NCBI RefSeq assembly: GCF_019443405.1
Contig: NZ_CP080376.1
Coordinates: 930,001-994,000 of the forward strand
Direction of reading: 5' to 3'
DNA length: 64,000 nucleotides
Source: Brevundimonas sp. PAMC22021
GTDB lineage: Bacteria; Pseudomonadota; Alphaproteobacteria; Caulobacterales; Caulobacteraceae
In this document: positions 58,959 to 64,000 of the stretch, piece by piece
How the letters are laid out: every line of letters starts with the position of its first letter
Position numbering within the stretch: position 1 is the stretch's first letter
The notes under the pieces: generated by a model
The model's input: only the letters and a program-made list of their open reading frames with translations
What the model was told of the DNA's origin: nothing
Databases searched by the model: none
Position numbers and translations under genes: made by a program

Positions 58959-60691
58959 TGCGGGCGAGCTCCGGCGGCGGCGGGTTCGGCGCGCATGCGG
59001 CCAAGGACAGCTTCGCGCGGGCCTTCCAGATGCACCGCACCGTCGCGCAAGGTCAGCAGACGATCGACTCGAGACAGCACGCCGGCCCGGTGCGCGACGA
59101 TCACGACGGCGGCCCCGCGCGCGGCGGCGGCCAGCATGGCGCTCATCAAGGCGGCCTCGCCGTCGCTGTCCAGGTTGGAGTTGGGCTCGTCCAGCACCAG
59201 CAGCACCGGGTCGTCGTAGAGGGCGCGCGCCAGGGCGATGCGCTGAGCCTGGCCGGCGGAGACGCCCGCGCCGGAGGGGCCAAGCACCGTGTCGTAGCCG
59301 TGCGGCAGGCGCAGGATCATCTCGTGCGCGCCGGCGGCTTGGGCGGCGGCGACGGCCTTCGCGTCGATCTCTGGGGAAGACGGGCCTGCGCCACGAGCGA
59401 AGCGAGAAATGTTGTCGGTGATCGCGCCGGCGAAGAGGCTTGGGTTCTGCGGCAGATAGCCGATGTGGCGCGCCAGTTCGTCGCTGTCGCGGGCGCTGTA
59501 TTCCGCGCCGTCCAGCCGCACGACGCCGACCGTGGGGTCCAGCGCGCCGGCAAGGACACGCGCCAGCGTCGTCTTGCCCGATCCGCTGGGGCCGATCACG
59601 CCCAGGATCTGGCCCGGCGCCAAGGTCAGGGACACGCCGCGCAATTGGGGCTGGTCGGTGTCGGGCAGGCGCACGGCGACGCCCTCCGTCTGCACCTTGC
59701 CGGACGGGGCGGGCAGGGCGGTGCGCGGGCGATCTTCGCTCTTGCTGGCGGCGAACAGGACGATCAGCGACTTCCAGGCGGCGATGGCCTGGTTGATGCC
59801 GGTCCAGGCGCCGACCAGCTGTTCGATGGGCGCGACCGCGCGGCTGAGCAGGACCGAGGCCGCGATGATCGAGCCGATGGAGATGTCTCCATGCACCGCC
59901 AGCCAGGCGGCCAGACCAAGCGCGGCCGACTGAAGAACCAGGCGCAGGAATTTGGTCAGGCCGGAGTATTTGCCGCCATGAAGCTGGGCGTCGGCGTGTT
60001 GCGCGGTGGCGATCCGGCGTTGTTCCAGCTGGCGGGCGATGCTGCTGCGTCGCATGCCCAGGGCGCGCAGCACCTCGGCCTGGCCGGCGACCGCGTCCTG
60101 GGCCGCGTAGGCGGCGTTGGTTGAACGGACGGCCTTGTTCGTACGCGGGCGGCTGTCGCGCTCGTTCAGCACCGCCAGGATCAGCAGGACGGCCCCGCCG
60201 CAGAGGGTCAGAACGCCGATGGCGGGGTGCAGGAGAAAGCAGCAGATCAGATAGATCGGCGTCCACGGGGCGTCAAAGAAGGCCAACGCGCCGGCGCCGG
60301 ACAGACCGGATCGCACCGTGTCGAAGTCGCGCAGAGCCTGTGCGCCCGACCGTCCCGACTTCAGGTCGATCACCCGGCCGAGCACGTCGGCGGCCAGCAG
60401 CCGGTCCAGTCGCAGCCCCGCCCGCAGCAGCAGCCGCTGGCGCAACCAATCCAGGCCCGACAGCGTGGCGAGCGCGAACAGGGCGGCGGCGCTGATCAGC
60501 ATCAGCGTCAGCATGCCGCCGGTCGGCACCACCCGGTCATAGACCTGCATCATGTACAGGGTGGGCGCGAGATACAGCAGGTTGACCAGGGCGCTGAACA
60601 CCGCCGCCCAGACCATATAGGTCCGCACCGCGCGCACGCCGGCCGTCAGCGGCTCTGTTCCCGGCGTGGTCGGCAGCAGGCTTTTGAACAC
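58955..60691 (-). CDS. Type I secretion ABC transporter (PrtD family)
   Basis: A 578-residue permease-ATPase exporting RTX proteins without a cleaved signal. Membrane part with about six helices (MVWAAVFSALVNLLYLAPTL; FFDAPWTPIYLICCFLLHPA), then the ATPase: Walker A GPSGSGKTT, signature GVSAGQAQRIALARAL, Walker B LLVLDEPNSNLD and AHRAG. It has no C39 peptidase domain, fitting PrtD. GTG 60691 with upstream GGGGGAG is chosen over an ATG at 60751. Transcribed away from the metalloprotease gene, its probable cargo. No tolC is adjacent. Confidence 0.94.
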   Translation of the reverse strand: MFKSLLPTTPGTEPLTAGVRAVRTYMVWAAVFSALVNLLYLAPTLYMMQVYDRVVPTGGMLTLMLISAAALFALATLSGLDWLRQRLLLRAGLRLDRLLAADVLGRVIDLKSGRSGAQALRDFDTVRSGLSGAGALAFFDAPWTPIYLICCFLLHPAIGVLTLCGGAVLLILAVLNERDSRPRTNKAVRSTNAAYAAQDAVAGQAEVLRALGMRRSSIARQLEQRRIATAQHADAQLHGGKYSGLTKFLRLVLQSAALGLAAWLAVHGDISIGSIIAASVLLSRAVAPIEQLVGAWTGINQAIAAWKSLIVLFAASKSEDRPRTALPAPSGKVQTEGVAVRLPDTDQPQLRGVSLTLAPGQILGVIGPSGSGKTTLARVLAGALDPTVGVVRLDGAEYSARDSDELARHIGYLPQNPSLFAGAITDNISRFARGAGPSSPEIDAKAVAAAQAAGAHEMILRLPHGYDTVLGPSGAGVSAGQAQRIALARALYDDPVLLVLDEPNSNLDSDGEAALMSAMLAAAARGAAVVIVAHRAGVLSRVDRLLTLRDGAVHLEGPREAVLGRMRAEPAAAGARPQ

Positions 60692-61185
60692 TCCGCGCTC
60701 CCCCGAGCTGCTCGCGGCGTTCCGGCCGCATAGCCGACCAAGAAACCACATTGAGCAGGCAACACAAGCACTTCCTCAGCCGGCAAGCTTGACCGTTCCG
60801 CAAGAAGATCAACCGCTTAACAAAAGAGGATCGACAAAGCGGTCAGACATCGAATGCTGGCCAACAGCTATTGACGGACTTCCGTTTACCACGTCCTCTG
60901 ACGATCGGGCGCCGTTGTGAAGAGGGACAGCAGCGGTGTCCAGGCGACAAAGCAGGGGAAGCGGTCAGTCTGATGCGGGGGAATGCATGTTGAATCCATC
61001 AAGCGGTGGAGCGGGCCTGATCGATGCGGCGTCGCGGATCGCGAGCGACGCGCATGATCCCGGATCGTCTCCGGCTGGTTGGCCAACGCTTACAGACAAC
61101 TGCGTTTTCAGAGATCCTGCCTCGGCGAACAGAAAAAGCCGCGCCGGGCGGTAATCCATCAATCATCTAACGGAGGGACTGCGAG
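60692..61185. promoter_or_regulatory. Divergent promoter region of secretion genes and metalloprotease
   Basis: A 494-bp gap with no convincing ORF. It is moderately less GC-rich than the coding parts. It must hold the promoters of both directions. A TTGACC box at 60789 has no good -10 partner. GGAGGG at 61172-61177, eight bases before the protease ATG, is its ribosome site. Confidence 0.55.
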
Positions 61186-63741
61186 ATGAAATTGGTTTCA
61201 AACGAGGGGCGCGAAGGAAGTGGAGCGTCGGCTGCGCGGGCGTCGGACACCTACCAACCGTCTACGCTGAACATCGACGCCCTGCACGGCATCTCCGCGC
61301 ACACGGGCCAGGTCGGCTGCCCCTGCGCCGGCTGCATGAACGATCCGGACGTGGGCCCGGACAGCTCGACCTCGCCGCTCGACGCGAACATCGACGGCAC
61401 TGGCGGCACGGTTGCCGGAAAGCCGGTGTGGACGCTGGAGCAGGTCATCGCCAACCTGAACCGCACGGGCGCGTCATGGGCGCCGGGCCCTAACCATCCG
61501 ACCCCGTCCAGCGGCAGCGTAAGCGAAATCCGCTACGGCTTCTTCGATACCCTAGAGCAGGTCGAGACGAACGGCTACACCTATGAGTTGAATGGCGGCT
61601 ACTACGGCTTGGCCGAGTACTTCAACTTCGCCGCCTTCACGCCCGAGCAGCGGGCGGCGACGCGCGAGTCGATGCAGGCCTGGGACGACCTGATCGCGCC
61701 GACCTTTGTCGAGACCTCGGCCGACATCGCCGATTTGAACTTCGGCAACCTGGCCAGTGCGCCCACGACGCAAGCCTATGCGCGCCTGCCCTCGACGCTG
61801 CTGTCCAGCAACCCCAGTGTGAACGCCCAGGTCGCCGAGATTTCGGGCGACGTCTGGGTCAGCGCCTCGCAGGCCAGCAACTTCCAGCTGGATGAAGGCG
61901 GCTATGGCATCCACACCCTGGTGCACGAGGCGGGCCACGCCCTGGGCCTCAGCCACCCCGGCGCCTACAACGCCGCGCCGGGCCTCAGCATCACCTATCC
62001 GGCCAACGCTGAATATGCGCAGGACACCCGGGCCTACACGGTGATGTCCTATTTCAACGCTTCGTCGCTGGGCGGCGCACGGCATTTCGACTTCAACATC
62101 TCGACGACGGTCTATGCCGCGACGCCGTTGATCCACGACATCGCCACGATCCAAGCCATGTATGGCGCGGACAAGACGACCCGCACCGGAGATACGGTCT
62201 ACGGTTTCAACAGCAACGCCGGCCGCGATTCGTACGACTTCACCAAGACGCCTGCGCCGATCATGGCCATCTATGACGCGGGCGGGATCGATACGCTCGA
62301 TGCGTCCGGCTATGACACGACCCAGCTGATCGACCTGACGCCCGGCTCGCTGAGCAGCATCGGCGGGGTGACGGCGGCCTCGGCCCCGTCGTTCGAGCAG
62401 ACCAACGCCAATCGTGCGGCGCTGGGCCTGCCGCCCGTTCCGCGCGCGACCTACGACGCCAACATCGCCGCCCTGCGCGCCAACCCTGTGGTCGGGCGAC
62501 TAACCGACAATGTCGGCATCGCCTATGGCGTGACCATAGAAAACGCGATCGGCGGCTCGGGCGCCGACGCCATCATCGGCAATGCGGCCAACAATCGCCT
62601 CGTCGGCAACGCCGGCGACGACGTGCTTCTGGGCCGCGAAGGCAATGACATCCTGGAAGGCGGCTCGGGCGCCGACTCGCTGGATGGCGGCGCCGGCGAC
62701 GACCTGATGACCGGCGGCTCGGGCAACGACATCTATGTGGTCGACAGCACGGGCGACCAGCTGGTGGAACTGGCCGGCGGCGGCGTGGACGAGGTCCGCA
62801 CCACGCTGAACACCTTCAGCCTGCAGGACCATTTCGAGAATCTGACGGGCGCCGCCTCGACCGGCCAGACGCTGAACGGCAACGCGCTGGACAACGTCAT
62901 CAAGGCGGGCGCCGGCAACGACGTCCTGAACGGGGGCGCTGGCAACGACACCCTGGACGGCGGCGTCGGGGCGGACGTGATGACGGGCGGGATCGGCAAC
63001 GACGTCTACTTCGTCGACAACGCCGGCGACCGTATCGTCGAGGCCGCGAGCAGCGGAACCGACGAGGTCCGGACGACGCTGAGCGCCTATACGCTGCAGC
63101 AGCATCTGGAGAACCTGACCGGCCTGTCCGGTGGCGGCCAATCGCTGACCGGCAACGCCCTGGACAACGTCATACGGGGCGGCGCCGGCGCGGATCGTCT
63201 CAGCGGCTTGACCGGCAACGACGTGCTGCGAGGTGGCGGCGGTGACGATTTCGTCGACGGCGGCGCGGGCGACGATTTCGTCTATGGCGACGCGGGAAGC
63301 GATCAGCTGTTCGGCGGCAGCGGCGTCGATACGCTGTTCGGCGGCGCCGATAATGACGTGCTCGACGGCGGAAGCGCCGATGACATCCTGATCGGCGGGG
63401 CGGGCGATGACGTCCTGACCGGCGGCACGGGGGCGGACACTTTCGTCTTCGGCCCCGGCTCGGGGGTCGATCGCATCACCGATTTCCGCAGCGGCGACGT
63501 GATCGACTGGTCAGCGATGACGACGGCGGGCATCGGGCACACCATCGAACAAAGCGGACGCAACACCCTGATCTCGTTCGAGGACGGATCGTCGATCCTG
63601 CTGGAAGGCGTCGGCGCCCGCGATCTACGCGGCGACTGGTTCAATGACGTGGCGACGTCCGGCGCGACCTGGAACGCCGCCGACGTGGGCAAGTCGGACC
63701 TCAGCGCCAAGGTTCACGGCGACTGGGATCTGGTCGCCTGA
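61186..63741 (+). CDS. Serralysin-like RTX zinc metalloprotease (M10), type I secreted
   Basis: An 851-residue secreted protease. The N-terminal pro-region has the only cysteines, CPCAGC (45, 47, 50). The catalytic domain shows the HExxHxxGxxH zinc motif at 247-257 (HEAGHALGLSH) and Met-turn VMSYFNAS near 287. From about residue 455 come RTX nonapeptides GGxGxDxLx in three blocks (for example GGSGADSLDGGAGDD), each followed by an EVRTTL...ENLTG module. The C-terminus ends with a short acidic-hydrophobic segment, as in type I substrates. No Sec signal. The adjacent PrtD/PrtE-type pair is its likely exporter. Larger than classic serralysins (about 470 aa) because of extra RTX blocks; resembles the Sap protease of Caulobacter in outline. 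Confidence 0.94.
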   Translation: MKLVSNEGREGSGASAARASDTYQPSTLNIDALHGISAHTGQVGCPCAGCMNDPDVGPDSSTSPLDANIDGTGGTVAGKPVWTLEQVIANLNRTGASWAPGPNHPTPSSGSVSEIRYGFFDTLEQVETNGYTYELNGGYYGLAEYFNFAAFTPEQRAATRESMQAWDDLIAPTFVETSADIADLNFGNLASAPTTQAYARLPSTLLSSNPSVNAQVAEISGDVWVSASQASNFQLDEGGYGIHTLVHEAGHALGLSHPGAYNAAPGLSITYPANAEYAQDTRAYTVMSYFNASSLGGARHFDFNISTTVYAATPLIHDIATIQAMYGADKTTRTGDTVYGFNSNAGRDSYDFTKTPAPIMAIYDAGGIDTLDASGYDTTQLIDLTPGSLSSIGGVTAASAPSFEQTNANRAALGLPPVPRATYDANIAALRANPVVGRLTDNVGIAYGVTIENAIGGSGADAIIGNAANNRLVGNAGDDVLLGREGNDILEGGSGADSLDGGAGDDLMTGGSGNDIYVVDSTGDQLVELAGGGVDEVRTTLNTFSLQDHFENLTGAASTGQTLNGNALDNVIKAGAGNDVLNGGAGNDTLDGGVGADVMTGGIGNDVYFVDNAGDRIVEAASSGTDEVRTTLSAYTLQQHLENLTGLSGGGQSLTGNALDNVIRGGAGADRLSGLTGNDVLRGGGGDDFVDGGAGDDFVYGDAGSDQLFGGSGVDTLFGGADNDVLDGGSADDILIGGAGDDVLTGGTGADTFVFGPGSGVDRITDFRSGDVIDWSAMTTAGIGHTIEQSGRNTLISFEDGSSILLEGVGARDLRGDWFNDVATSGATWNAADVGKSDLSAKVHGDWDLVA

Positions 63742-63781
63742 CGATGTGATGGCCCGCCCGCTCGTCGGGAGGGGACGGCTG

Positions 63782-63816
63782 AACGCCGGCGCGGTTCGCC
63801 CGCGCCGGCGTTTGTC
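63782..63816 (+). terminator. Terminator after the metalloprotease
   Basis: Stem AACGCCGGCGCG (63782-63793) with CGCGCCGGCGTT (63801-63812), loop of seven bases, then T and GTCG. Stem strong, T run short. Confidence 0.75.
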
Positions 63817-63948
63817 GTGGATGCCGACGCAGGCTGACGCCGCCCTGCGCCCATGCTGATGGCCGCGCGTTGCAGATTTTCCTTACTCCTCAACCATCTG
63901 CGGAACTGTCGGCCGCCTGCGGCATTTGGTCATCGGAAGGAACCACCG

Positions 63949-64000
63949 ATGATCGACGAGGCGTTGACGCCGGCGGCTGGCGCGCGACGCCTGCCGGCTG
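63949..64000 (+). CDS. Start of a CDS running off the window
   Basis: ATG at 63949 with GGAAGG eight bases upstream opens a frame MIDEALTPAAGARRLPA that is still open at the last base. Only 17 codons are visible, so no function can be given. Its place after the protease terminator makes it a separate unit. Confidence 0.5.
   Translation, partial: MIDEALTPAAGARRLPA

Noticed and set aside
57612..60266. 884-residue open frame covering hlyD and most of the ABC gene
   Set aside because: Only the part from 58958 down shows HlyD features. The upstream part is Arg/Pro-rich nonsense lying over the ABC gene in another frame.
60936..61154. 72-residue ORF upstream of the metalloprotease
   Set aside because: No ribosome site, no motif, overlaps frames on the other strand; likely chance in the promoter region.

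Overview
The window reads as chromosomal DNA of a GC-rich alphaproteobacterium of the Caulobacterales, most likely Brevundimonas or a close relative. This rests on gene content and order, not on a database search: a SUF-only Fe-S operon led by an Rrf2/IscR regulator, an alphaproteobacterial CsgH-type curli chaperone, a DUF3126 protein, a MutL with an endonuclease motif, an A73 tRNA-His, and several families of intergenic palindromes, one of which gives ORF tails reading WIPACAGM. No insertion sequence, prophage, CRISPR array or rRNA gene was seen.

Layout. 1-1105: end of exbD, then tonB. 1268-1344: tRNA-His, then about 800 bp of gene-free palindromic repeats. 2141-12645: mixed housekeeping genes (cobS, ohr, PBP1A, prfB with its programmed frameshift, bactofilin, peroxiredoxin, a GIY-YIG ORF flanked by inverted repeats, tyrS, a DOMON-like protein, namZ, an alpha/beta hydrolase lacking its nucleophile). 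12806-19803: the SUF operon, iscR-type regulator, cysteine desulfurase, sufB, sufC, sufD, sufS, sufT-like and sufA-like, mostly overlapping or tightly spaced. 19800-25284: plsC, diguanylate cyclase, rhlE and mutL on the minus strand. 25400-32350: serS-surE-pcm-nlpD-like, then yajC-secD-secF. 32409-35281: an uncharacterised two-domain protein and an aspartate aminotransferase. 35380-42372: gst, then the elongasome cluster mreB-mreC-mreD-mrdA-rodA. 42424-48476: NUDIX, cysE, DUF3126, an Ala/Pro-rich protein, prmA, an SDR and aminopeptidase P.

48487-57605 is the most distinctive part: a LuxR-type regulator divergent from a curli-like locus, csgF-csgG, two very long curlin-repeat proteins (561 and 570 aa, about four times E. 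coli CsgA), two shorter curlin-repeat proteins of which one seems membrane-anchored, an unknown secreted protein, and csgH. No CsgE or CsgD homologue was recognised. Next to it (57612-63741) lies a type I secretion module: HlyD-type adaptor and PrtD-type ABC transporter on the minus strand, divergent from an 851-residue serralysin-like RTX metalloprotease whose only cysteines form a CPCAGC cluster in the pro-region. Together this end of the window looks like a cell-surface and matrix island: amyloid subunits, their secretion pore and chaperone, and a secreted protease that could act on surface proteins.

Other points of note: a palindromic repeat read in frame as the N-terminus of SufS; the GIY-YIG ORF framed by inverted copies of a 28-bp palindromic repeat; and an extended N-terminal decapeptide shared by CsgF and one curlin-repeat protein.
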